From: CAWGAJ01 sp963820545
GTDB taxonomy: Bacteria > Planctomycetota > Planctomycetia > Pirellulales > Thermoguttaceae
Length of the DNA stretch: 64,000 nt
Reading direction: 5' to 3'
Assembly: GCA_963820545.1 (NCBI GenBank)
Contig: CAWGAJ010000001.1
Location: 2,666,001 to 2,730,000 of the forward strand
Position 1 is the first letter of the stretch. The number at the start of each line of letters is the position of its first letter. This document shows positions 10,237 to 19,297 of the stretch, in pieces. The notes below the pieces were generated by a model. The model saw nothing but the letters and a program-made list of their open reading frames with translations. It had not been told where the DNA came from and did no database searches. The position numbers and the translations under genes were made by a program.

Positions 10237-10599
10237 CGGCTTTTGCTTTTTCAATGGATTGCTTTAAACATTCGGCCGAGATACTTATATATATACTATC
10301 TTGTTAAACGGGGAAAAAGGAAGAGAAAAGAAGAACAGAAAAAAGGAATCAAAGGAAATATTTGGAGTCAAAACTGTTCCCTTGTTTGCCTGTTAAAAAT
10401 TCAGATTGCAGTTTATTGAGCGCAACTCTTTTTACATCAAAGAGTAAGCATTGTCCTCCTGCGGCGTAAACCAATCGCTTGACATTATAAGGGATTGGTC
10501 TAAAGTTGAAGAGTAGGTTATGCTGAATCACTCCGCGCCATCATTATTGCGGTTATTCGGCGGGTACGCATTGCTCAATTTGCTTTTTCAGATCCAGCC
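10237..10599. other. Divergent promoter region between TMTC copy 1 and GT2
   Basis: About 360 bases, A/T-rich, with a purine-rich stretch around 10310-10350. It must carry promoters for both divergent genes. I see no gene in it. Confidence 0.4.
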
Positions 10600-11439
10600 A
10601 TGACTTCTCATAATTTTGTGTCCATAGACCACGCCCAGGCATATTCTGACGAGTGGTACAACGCCTTATGCGACATTCTTGGAAAAGCAGGTTGTGCTTA
10701 CCTCGGCATCTATAAAATACCGCAAAATTTTCTGCTGTCAGTGGTCATGCCCGTATACAACGAACAAGGAACCATCCGGGAAATTGTGAAGTGTGTCTGC
10801 GAGGTGCCCATTCGCAAGGAGATTATCATCGTCGACGATTACAGCTGCGATGGCACGCGTGATATTCTGCGAGATCTCGAAAAACAATTTCCGACAAATG
10901 AAGAAAACAGGATTATCATTGAATACCACGCAAGAAATCGCGGCAAAGGCGCTTCGTTGCGCACGGGTTTTTTAAAAGCGACGGGCGATGTGATTCTCGT
11001 CCAGGATGCGGATTTGGAATACAATCCGTCCGAGTATCCCCGACTTCTTCAACCCATCATTGAAGGCAAGGCGGACGTAGTCTACGGAAGCAGATTCCTG
11101 GGCGATCAGCCGCATCGCGTCCTGTATTATTGGCATTACCTGGGCAATAAATTCCTCACGACCCTTTCGAACTGCTTCACAAACCTCAACCTAACGGACA
11201 TCGAAACATGTTACAAGGCGTTTACTCGAAGAGTAGCCGATGAAATTATCCCGGTCCTTCGTCAAAATCGCTTCGGGTTCGAACCGGAATTTACCGCAAA
11301 GATAGCTCGTCGAGGACACCGCGTTTACGAACGCTCGATCAGCTACTACGGTCGCACATACGAGCAAGGCAAAAAGATCGGCTGGCGCGACGGTATTAAA
11401 GCATTATGGTGCATCATTCGTTACGGATTAATGGATTAA
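10600..11439 (+). CDS. GT2 glycosyltransferase, polyprenyl-phosphate mannose/glucose synthase-like
   Basis: Seen: 279 residues, GT-A fold: LSVVMPVYNEQGTIREIV, then EIIIVDDYSCDGT, ARNRGKGASLRTGFLKATGD and the DxD-type VQDADLEYNPSEYP. The end GFEPEFTAKIARRG..YYGRTYEQGKKIGWRDG is typical of DPM1-like enzymes. An N-terminal 45-residue extension is unusual, and there are no C-terminal membrane helices. Known: these enzymes transfer a sugar from a nucleotide donor to a polyprenyl phosphate, which GT-C enzymes then use. Inference: it could make the donor for the TMTC-like proteins around it. It is the only plus-strand gene inside the minus-strand TMTC cluster. Confidence 0.85.
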   Translation: MTSHNFVSIDHAQAYSDEWYNALCDILGKAGCAYLGIYKIPQNFLLSVVMPVYNEQGTIREIVKCVCEVPIRKEIIIVDDYSCDGTRDILRDLEKQFPTNEENRIIIEYHARNRGKGASLRTGFLKATGDVILVQDADLEYNPSEYPRLLQPIIEGKADVVYGSRFLGDQPHRVLYYWHYLGNKFLTTLSNCFTNLNLTDIETCYKAFTRRVADEIIPVLRQNRFGFEPEFTAKIARRGHRVYERSISYYGRTYEQGKKIGWRDGIKALWCIIRYGLMD

Positions 11440-11827
11440 GCAATTTTGCGCCGATAATGACCCAAGTCAACAATGCTGCGAAAACACACAAAATCAAGTT
11501 TGTGACGTGATAGCCGATAGGATTCACGCTCTACGGGCGCCACTCCAGCCAAAGCGAGGTATTGCTTATCTGATAGTAATCTTGCGCCGCAGTAGTGCAC
11601 CAAAAGCTGTACAAGCCGTCAGATGCCTTGATGAATTGATTTTTTGTCAAATATGCATCATCGTCCAGGATGAATTCGCCGCTTAGCGAGGGGAGGTAAG
11701 CTCGAAACACGGCTAAGACAAGTATTACTACTCCCGCCCATGTGTGCAGTCGCAGCACCGAGAGCAGGGATCTCCCTGATACGAGTCGGAGAACATGTTT
11801 ATTGGATGATATTTTGCGATTGGACAT
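11440..11827 (-). pseudogene. Relic of a TMTC-like gene (N-terminus only, in-frame stop)
   Basis: Seen: starts MSNRKISSNKHV and continues AYLPSLSGEFILDDDAYLTKNQFIKASDGLYSFWCTT..LEWRP, then a TAG. Reading through the stop gives SVNPIGYHVTNLILCVFAALLTWVII, which matches GMNPTGYHVTNLILHIIEALLIWIIL in the neighbouring copies. The homology ends at the stop codon of the plus-strand GT2 gene. Unlike other breaks in this window, this copy has a base-substitution stop (TAG for TGG), many changes and no membrane or TPR remainder, so it is a true relic. Confidence 0.85.
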
Positions 11828-11946
11828 CCGCGTGACAGATTAAACAAGTTAAAGTATTTTGTATATATTTTATTGTATTTTAGTGCGAATCGTACTTCTT
11901 CACTATATTCTTTAATTCTAATCTCCAATCCCAAATCCTTAATCTC

Positions 11947-14133
11947 TTATCCCCAATCTCTATTTTGACAGGCTGCGCGGTATGACGTCAACCAATCTTC
12001 AATCTGTTTGCTCAATGCCGTCTGTCCCTTGGATCGGGCAAGTTCCAAGGCCTTTTGGGCCGCGGCCACAGCCTCGGATGATTGCTGGGCCTTTGCGTAA
12101 ATTAATGCCAAATCGAAATAGACATTCGCTAATTCCGGTTTCTTTTGCAGGACCTGCTGAAAATGTTCAACCGCCTCGTGCAGGCGTCCTACTTTGAACA
12201 GGGCGATTCCCAGGTTGTAATGGGCATCAAGGAAATCGGGTTTAAGCCTCAGGGCCTGCTCGTAATGTTCAATCGCCTCCAGCGGTCGGCCGGTTTTGAC
12301 TAGGGCGTTGCCCAGGTTGCTCCGCGCCCCGAATGAATTGGAATTGAGCCGCAGCGCTTGTTGGAAATGTTCGATGGCCTCGGGCAGTCGGCCTGCTTTG
12401 GCAAGCACGATGCCCAGATTGTTGTGGGCATCAGGATAGTCGGGTTTGAGCCACAGTACTTGTTCTAAATGTTCGATCGCTGGCTGTAGTCTGTCTACAT
12501 TGGCCAAGACCCCACCCAGGTTGTTGTGGGCCTCAGGATAGTCAGGTTTGAGCCGCAGTGCTTGTTCCAAATGTTCAATCGCTTCCTGTGGTCGGTCTAG
12601 TTTGGCCAAGGCGGCGCCCAGGTTGTTGAGGGCTTCGGGGTAATTGGGTTTGAGTCTCAATGCCTGTTCGTAATATTTGATGGCCTCCTGCGCTCGGCCC
12701 GCATCGGCTAGAGCATACCCCAGGTTGTTTTGGACCATCCAACTGTCAGGATTTTTTTCCAGTGTCGCTTGATACAGCGTGATTTCCCCGCGATACAGAC
12801 CGCTTTGCTGACAGCTCAAGAGCGTGAGAGCGCCTAGCAAGACGATTGCTACGGTGTTTGCCGCCCATCGGGCCGGTCCTTGCACATACTGATGCCATTT
12901 GCCCCAGCCCGCTGCCGCTAGCGCAATCACTCCCAGGAGCGCAAGGTGCTGATAGTGGTCGGCCACCAACGAGAATTTCATGAAATACACGTCTGTAAGA
13001 CCCAGCACCGGGACCAGGGCTACACAGAAAAATCCCCAGGCAAATAAAAACGGCCGACTCCAGCCCCGACGATACCGCCACAGCACCGCCGTAACCACCA
13101 CGGCTGCCAAGAGCGGCAGCCACCACAGCGGATTGTCGGCCTGGATGTTCCACTGCGGATAGACAAAAACCAGACTGAGCGGCAAAAGCGCCTTGTAAAG
13201 GTAAAACCATACCACGCCGCCGGCGCCCAACAGGCGCTGGGCAAAACTGGCAATCCGGATCTCATTTCCTGCACCGTGTGTTTGAAACCACACGTTTACG
13301 CCCGCCAACACCACGGCCACCAGGAAAAAAGGCGCGGTCCGCAGCAGGTCCCATCGAGAGACAGAAGGGGACAGTCCCATTTTCGCTGGGGCGAAAATTG
13401 GGACAGTCCCCGTGCGCCGCCACCAGACGATTCCCAAAAGCAGCAATGGCAAGACCGCCACCGAGCCCTTGCTGAGCATCGCCAATACGAACGCCGCCAG
13501 GCTCAGCCAGTACCAGCGGCCTATAAGCAGCCCTCGCACTCCGCGTGCGGGATCGGCACACGGACTGTGCCTGCTACGTTGGGCGTTATCGCTACAATTC
13601 AACGAGAATTGCCTTAAATAGCACAGGATCGACAACAGGAAAAACAGCATTGCCATTAAGTTTTTCCGCTGGGCGATCCACGCCACCGACTCCACGTTCA
13701 CCGGGTGCACGGCAAAGATCATGGCGGCCAAGAAGGCCCCGGGTAGGGACAACTTCCGCAAGATCACCCAAATCAGCAATGCTTCGATGATATGCAAGAT
13801 CAGGTTGATGACGTGATAGCCGGTGGCATTCATTCCCCACAGGCGCCACTCGATCCAGAATGTGGTATAGGTTACCGGCCAGTAGTCGACAGTTTCGGTG
13901 GAGAACCATATTTGGTACAGGCCGCTTAAGGTTTTAATGTTTAAATTCTCTACAATAAGCGAAAAATCGTCCCAGATGAAGCCGCCGTTCAGGGAAGGAA
14001 AATAAGCAATAAATGCGGCGACGACGATTAGTGCTACTCCTGCCAGCACGCTCAGGTTGAGCACTGCGGCGACAGAGGTTCCAGACCGGGCCTGGAGAGC
14101 TTGTTTATGGGATGATTTCTTGCGTTTTGACAT
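11947..14133 (-). CDS. TMTC-like GT-C membrane protein with TPR tail, copy 2
   Basis: 728 residues. Seen: N-terminal MSKRKKSSHKQA, acidic motif GGFIWDDFSLIVEN, then membrane segments with FAVHPVNVESVAWIAQRKNLMAMLFFLLSILCYLRQF, a motif shared with copies 3-5. Two extra pieces interrupt the membrane domain relative to copy 1: about 26 residues (CSDNAQRSRHSPCADPARG) and a 16-residue piece (TGTVPIFAPAKMGLSPSV) encoded by a palindromic repeat. About seven TPRs follow. Over 13.0-13.6 kb it is almost identical to copy 5, which indicates recent duplication or gene conversion. Function as for copy 1 by inference. Confidence 0.75.
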   Translation of the reverse strand: MSKRKKSSHKQALQARSGTSVAAVLNLSVLAGVALIVVAAFIAYFPSLNGGFIWDDFSLIVENLNIKTLSGLYQIWFSTETVDYWPVTYTTFWIEWRLWGMNATGYHVINLILHIIEALLIWVILRKLSLPGAFLAAMIFAVHPVNVESVAWIAQRKNLMAMLFFLLSILCYLRQFSLNCSDNAQRSRHSPCADPARGVRGLLIGRWYWLSLAAFVLAMLSKGSVAVLPLLLLGIVWWRRTGTVPIFAPAKMGLSPSVSRWDLLRTAPFFLVAVVLAGVNVWFQTHGAGNEIRIASFAQRLLGAGGVVWFYLYKALLPLSLVFVYPQWNIQADNPLWWLPLLAAVVVTAVLWRYRRGWSRPFLFAWGFFCVALVPVLGLTDVYFMKFSLVADHYQHLALLGVIALAAAGWGKWHQYVQGPARWAANTVAIVLLGALTLLSCQQSGLYRGEITLYQATLEKNPDSWMVQNNLGYALADAGRAQEAIKYYEQALRLKPNYPEALNNLGAALAKLDRPQEAIEHLEQALRLKPDYPEAHNNLGGVLANVDRLQPAIEHLEQVLWLKPDYPDAHNNLGIVLAKAGRLPEAIEHFQQALRLNSNSFGARSNLGNALVKTGRPLEAIEHYEQALRLKPDFLDAHYNLGIALFKVGRLHEAVEHFQQVLQKKPELANVYFDLALIYAKAQQSSEAVAAAQKALELARSKGQTALSKQIEDWLTSYRAACQNRDWG
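13367..13411. repeat. Palindromic GGGGACAGTCCC element inserted in frame in TMTC copy 2
   Basis: 45-nt inverted repeat: GGGGACAGTCCCATTTTCGC, loop TGGGG, then the complement ending GGGACAGTCCCC. On the minus strand it encodes part of TGTVPIFAPAKMGLSPS. TMTC copy 4 lacks it and is 16 residues shorter at exactly this point. Confidence 0.85.
13520..13600. repeat. Suspected second in-frame insertion (about 78 nt) in TMTC copy 2
   Basis: This stretch contains CGTGTGCGGGATCGGCACACG and CGGACTGTGCC. It encodes about 26 residues rich in Cys, Ser and Arg in the middle of a membrane domain. Copy 1 has no counterpart, while copies 3, 4 and 5 do (16360-16435, 18585-18660, 21100-21180). The repeat-like sequence suggests an old mobile-element insertion before the copies duplicated. 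Confidence 0.5.
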
Positions 14134-14279
14134 CCGTGGGATAGGTTAAACGAGGAAAATGCGTTTTATTTTGTGTTTATTTTTACTGTCTTTTGGGGCG
14201 AACTGCACTTAGCAACTATATTTCTTAATTCTAATCTCCAAACCCAAATTTCAAATCTCTAATCCCCAATCACTAATCC

Positions 14280-16959
14280 CTATTTCGACAGGCTGGCGCG
14301 GTAAGAATTCAACCAATCTTCAATCTGCTTGGCTTGCTCGGTCATTCCCTTGGTGCGGGCAATTTCCAAAGCTTTTTTGCGCTGTGCCAATGGCGTCGGC
14401 GGATTGGTTGATCATGCTATAAGCTAATGCCAATTTGAAATGAGCACTGATGAAATCGGGCTTCAGATGCAGCACTTGTTTGAAGTGCTCGATTGCCTTC
14501 CCAGTCTGGCCTGTTTGCATCAGTACGCCGCCCAGGTTGTAGAGTGCCTCAGGGTAATTGGGATTCAATGCCAAGGATTGCTTGTAATAGTCGATCGCCT
14601 CCTGATGCCGTCCTACATTTACCAACGTATTGCCCATGTTATAGAGTGCCTCAGGGTAGTTAGGATTCAGGCGCAGGGCTTCTTCGTAATGATTGATCGC
14701 CTCCAGCGGTCGGCCTGCATCGGCCAGGACGTTGCCCAAGGTGTTATGTACCCAGAATGAATTAGGATTAAGCCGCAGTGCTTGTTCGAACTGTTCGATC
14801 GCCTCAGATAGTCGGCCTGTTTTGGCTAAGATGGTCCCCAGATTGGTGTGGGGCTCAGGAAAGCTGGGATCGAGTTGCAAGGCTTGCCGGTAATGTTCGA
14901 CCGCCTCCGGGTATCGGCCTGACTTGTCCAGGGTAAGCCCCAAGTTGTTGTGGGCCTCGGAGAAGTTGGGTTTGAGGCGCAGGGCTTGCTGGTAATGTTC
15001 GATCGCCTCCGACAACCGGCCTGCATTGCCCAGGGCCATGCCCAGGTTGTTATGGGCATCGGGATAGTCGGGTTTGAGGCGCAGGGCTTGCCGGTAATGT
15101 TCGACCGCCTCCGGGTACCGGCCTGACTTGTCCAGGGCAAGCCCCAAGTTATTGTGGGCCTCAGGATAGTCGGGTTTGAGACGCAGGGCTTGCCGGTAAT
15201 GTTCGATCGCCTCCGGGTACCGGCCTGACTTGTCCAGGGTAAGCCCCAAGTTATTGTGGGCCTCGGGATAGTCGGGTTTGAGCCGCAGGGCTTGCCGGTA
15301 ATGTTCGATCGCCTCCGGGTACCGGCCTAACTTGTCCAGGGCAAGCCCCAAGTTGTTGTGGGCCTCGGGATAGTCGGGTTTGAGCCGCAGTGTTTGTTCC
15401 AAATGTTCGATCGCTTCCTGTGGTCGGTCTAGTTTGGCCAAGGCGGCGCCCAGGTTGTTGTGGGCCTCAGGGTAATCGGATTTGATAGTTAGTGCCTGCT
15501 GGTAATGTTCGATTGCCTCTTGGAGTCGGCCTGCCCGATATGATGCATTACCCAGGTTGTAGTAAGCCATCCAACAATCTTGATTTTTTTCCAGCGTGGC
15601 CTGGTATAGCGTCATGGCGTCGCTGTACATTCCGCTTTGCCGCCAACTCAGTAATATGAAGATTCCCACCACAGCCATGCCGACGACAGTCGCCGCCCAG
15701 CGCGCTCCACCCCGCGTCCAACGATGCCATGTACTCCAGAGAGCCGACGCCAGCGCAATCACCCCGATAATGGCAATATGCTGATAATGGTCGGCCACCA
15801 GCGAATATTGCATATAGCCCACGTCTACAAAACCCATCATCGGCGCCAGCCCCACGCAGAAAAAACCCCAGGCAAACAAAAACGGCCGACTCCAGCTTTT
15901 TCTATATAGCCACAGGACCATCGTAACGACCACGGCCGCCACGAGCGGCAGCCACCACAGGGGATTGCCGACTTCGATGTGCCACTGCGGATATACGAAA
16001 GCCAGATTCAGTGGCAAAAGCGCCTTGTAAAGGTAGAACCAGACCACGCCGCCGGCCCCCAGCAGACGCTGGGCAAAACTGGCGCTGCGGATCACTATTT
16101 CCGTACCGTGTGTTTGAAACCACACGTTTACTCCCGCCAACACCAGGGCCACCAGGAAAAACGGCCCGGTTCGCGCCAGGTCCCATCGAGAGACAGAAGG
16201 GGACAGTCCCATTTTCGCTGAGGCGAAAATTGGGACAGTCCCCGTGCGCAGCCACCAGACGATCCCCAACAGCAGCACCGGTAACACCGCCGCCGATCCC
16301 TTGCTGAGCATCGCCAACACGAACGCCAGCAGACTCAACCAGTACCAACGGCCTGTAAGTAGCCCGCACTCTCCCTGTGCGGGATCGGCACTCAGAGTGT
16401 GCCTACTACGGACATCATCGCTACAACTCGACGGGAATTGCCTCAAATAACACAGAATCGACAACAGGAAAAACAACATCGCCATTAAATTTTTCCGCTG
16501 GGCAATCCACGCCACCGATTCCACGTTCACCGGGTGCACGGCGAAGATCACGGCGCCCAGGAACGCTCCCGGTATAGACAATTTCCGCAAGATGATCCAA
16601 ATCAGCAAGGCTTCGATGATGTGCAGGATCAGGTTGGTGACGTGATAGCCGGTGGGGTTCATTCCCCACAGGCGCCACTCGATCCAGAACGTGGTATTGG
16701 TCACCGGCCAGTAGTCTTGCGCTTCGGTGGTGCACCAAAATCGGTACAGACCGTCGGCGGCCTTGATAAGGCTGTTGTTCGTCAGAAACTCGTCGTCCAG
16801 GAGAAATCCGCCGCTCAGGGAGGGAAAGTAAGCGATAATGGCGACGATGATGATGATCGCTACTCCTGCCGGCGCGATAAGGTTGAGCGCCGACGAGCGG
16901 GAAGTTCCAGGGCAGGCTTGGGGAGCCTGTTTATGGGATGATTTCTTGCGCTTCGACAT
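14280..16959 (-). CDS. TMTC-like GT-C membrane protein with long TPR tail, copy 3 (terminal frameshift)
   Basis: Largest copy, about 890 residues. Seen: acidic motif GGFLLDDEFLTNN, membrane domain with both insertions, and at least twelve TPRs, five of them nearly identical at DNA level. The read frame ends AIGTAQKSFGNCPHQG. One extra A in the run at 14373-14378 hides the true end, KKALEIARTKGMTEQAKQIEDWLNSYRASLSK, which stops at 14280 and matches the ends of the paralogues. The long TPR tail suggests a large partner-binding surface. The frameshift is in a homopolymer and is probably an artefact. Confidence 0.75.
14882..15391. repeat. Five tandem 102-bp TPR-coding units in TMTC copy 3
   Basis: The phrase GCTTGCCGGTAATGTTCG (one unit has CTGG) recurs at 14882, 14984, 15086, 15188 and 15290, exactly 102 bases (34 codons, one TPR) apart, with only a few differences per unit. 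Near-identity at DNA level points to recent unequal exchange, so the number of repeats probably varies among strains. Confidence 0.9.
16199..16243. repeat. Palindromic GGGGACAGTCCC element inserted in frame in TMTC copy 3
   Basis: Same 45-nt inverted repeat as at 13367-13411, with one loop change (TGAGG). It encodes TGTVPIFASAKMGLSPS on the minus strand at the equivalent protein position. Confidence 0.85.
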
Positions 16960-17068
16960 CCGCGGGCAGACTTTTATGAGTGAAAGCGTTTTATTTTGTG
17001 TTTATTTTACAAGATTTTGGGTAGAATCGCACTTGGTAACTATATTCCTTACTTTAAATCCCCAATCC

Positions 17069-19194
17069 CTATTTCGACAGGCTGGCGCGGTAGGCATTCA
17101 ACCAATCTTCAATCTGTTTTGCCTGTGAAGTCCGACCCTTGGATCGGGCAATGTCCAAAGCCTTCTCAGCGGTGGCGATGGCCTCGGTTGACTGGCGTGT
17201 CTTAACATAGGCCAACGCCAAATTTGCATAGGCCTCGGAGTAGGCGGGTTTCAGACGCAGCGCATTGCGGAAATGTTCGATGGCCTCCGGCTGCCGGCCT
17301 GCTTTGGCCAAGGCGACGCCCAGGTTATTGTAGGCCTCGGCATAATCGGGTACGAGTTTTAATGCTGCCTCGTAATGTTCCATCGCCTCTTGTAATTGGC
17401 CTGCTCTGGCCAGGGCAATCCCCAGGTTGTTGTGAAACTCGGCATCGTCAGGCGTGATGCGCAGGGCTTGCTCGTAATGTTCGATCGCCTCCGTCAGCCG
17501 GCCTGCTCTGACCAGCGCGCCCCTAGGTTATTGTGGGCATTTGCATAATCGGGTTTCAGTCGCAGGGCTTGCTCGTAATGCTCGATCGCCTCTTGTTGCC
17601 GCCCTGCTTGAAGTAATGCATTGCCCAAATTGTTATAGGCCTGGGTGTAGTCAGGTTTTAACCGCAGGGCTTTCTGGTATTGTTCGATTGCCTCCTGCGC
17701 CCGGCCTAAATCGGCCAAAGCGGCGCCCAGGTTGTTATAGGCCTCGATATAGTCGGGCTTCAGCCTTAGGGCTTGGTGGTAATGTTCGATTGCCTCAGAC
17801 ACACGGTCCGCTTTGGCCAAGGCAATTCCCAGGTTATTGTGGACCATCCAACAGTCCGGATTTTTATCCAGCGTTGTCTGATAGAGTGTGATTTTGCTAC
17901 GATATAGTCCATTTTGCTGAGCGGTAAGCAACGTGAGCACACCCATTATAACGACGGCCACGGCACTAGTCGCCCAACGGGCCGGCCCCTGCACACGCTC
18001 GCGCCAATAGCCCCAGCCCGCCGCCGCCAAGACAATCACCCCGATAAGTGCAAGGTGCTGATAGTGGTCTGCCACCAGCGAGTACTGCATGAAGCCTACA
18101 TCCACAAAGCCCAGCACTGGTATCAAGGACACGCAGAAAAACCCCCAAGCAAATAAAAACGGCCGACTCCAGCTTTCTCTATACCGCCATAATGCTGCCG
18201 CAACCACCACGGCTGCCAAGAGCGGCAGCCACCACAGCGGATTGTCGGCCTGGATGTTCCACTGCGGATAGACAAAAACCAGATTCAGCGGCAAAAGCGC
18301 CTTGTAAAGGTAAAACCATACCACGCCGCCGGCGCCCAACAGGCGCTGGGCAAAACTGGCAATCCGGATCTCATTTCCCGCACCGTGTGTTTGAAACCAC
18401 ACGTTTACGCCCGCCAACACCACGGCCACCAGGAAAAAAGGCGCGGCGCGAATCAGGTCCCACCTGGTCAGAGGGCGTAACCACCAGACGATGCCCAAAA
18501 GCAGCAATGGCAAGACCGTCACCGAGCCCTTGCTGAGCATCGCCAACACGAACGCCGCCAGGCTCAGCCAGTACCAGCGGCCTATAAGCAGCCCTCTCAC
18601 TCCGTGTGCGGGATCGGCACACGGACTGTGCCTGCTACGTTGGGCGTTATCGCTACAATTCAACGAGAATTGCCTTAAATAGCACAGGATCGACATCAGG
18701 AAAAACAGCATTGCCATTAAGTTTTTCCGCTGGGCAATCCACGCCACCGATTCCACGTTCACCGGGTGCACGGCGAAGATCACGGCGCCCAGAAACGCTC
18801 CCGGTATGGACAACTTCCGCAAGATCATCCAAATCAGCCACGATTCAATAATATGCAAGATCAGGTTGGTCGCGCGATAGCCGGTGGAATTCATGCCCCA
18901 CAGGCGCCACTCGATCCAGAGCGTGGTATTGGTGACCGGCCAGTAGTCTGGCGCTTCGGTGGTGCACCAAAATCGGTACAGACCGTCGGCGGCCTTGATA
19001 AGGCTGTTGTTCGTCAGAAGCTCATCGTCATCCAGAATGAATCCGCCGTTCAGGGAGGGGAAGTAAGCGATAATGGCGACGACGATGATGATCGCTACTC
19101 CTGTAACCGCTAGGCGGCATGGGATCGTGGCGACAGCGGTGCATGACCGGGCATCGGGAGCCTGATTATTGATAGATTTCTTGCACTTGGTCAT
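17069..19194 (-). pseudogene. TMTC-like GT-C membrane protein with TPR tail, copy 4, frameshifted near 17518
   Basis: Seen: MTKCKKSINNQ, acidic motif GGFILDDDELLTNN, membrane domain, then TPRs up to NNLGARWSEQAG and a stop at 17494. In the next frame the TPRs resume (EAIEHYEQALRITPDDAEFHNNLG, then MEHYEAALKLVPDY) and end RASLSK at 17069. Restoring one G at about 17514-17521 (GGGGCGGCGCTGG read as GGGGCGCGCTGG) rejoins the two halves into about 708 residues. This copy has the 26-residue insertion but not the palindromic one: it reads GIVWWLRPLTRWDL, so it shows the pre-insertion state. Confidence 0.75.
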
Positions 19195-19297
19195 GAGCAG
19201 GCCGAACTAGACGAGTAAAAAAAGTTTTGTTTGAGTTTATTTTACAGTAATTTGGGGTGGATGGCGCTTAGTCGCTATCTTGTCCAATCCCCAATCC

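Noticed and set aside
14882..15391. CRISPR-like regular repeats
   Set aside because: Spacing is exactly 102 bases, the repeats are contiguous without unique spacers, and they encode TPRs in frame.
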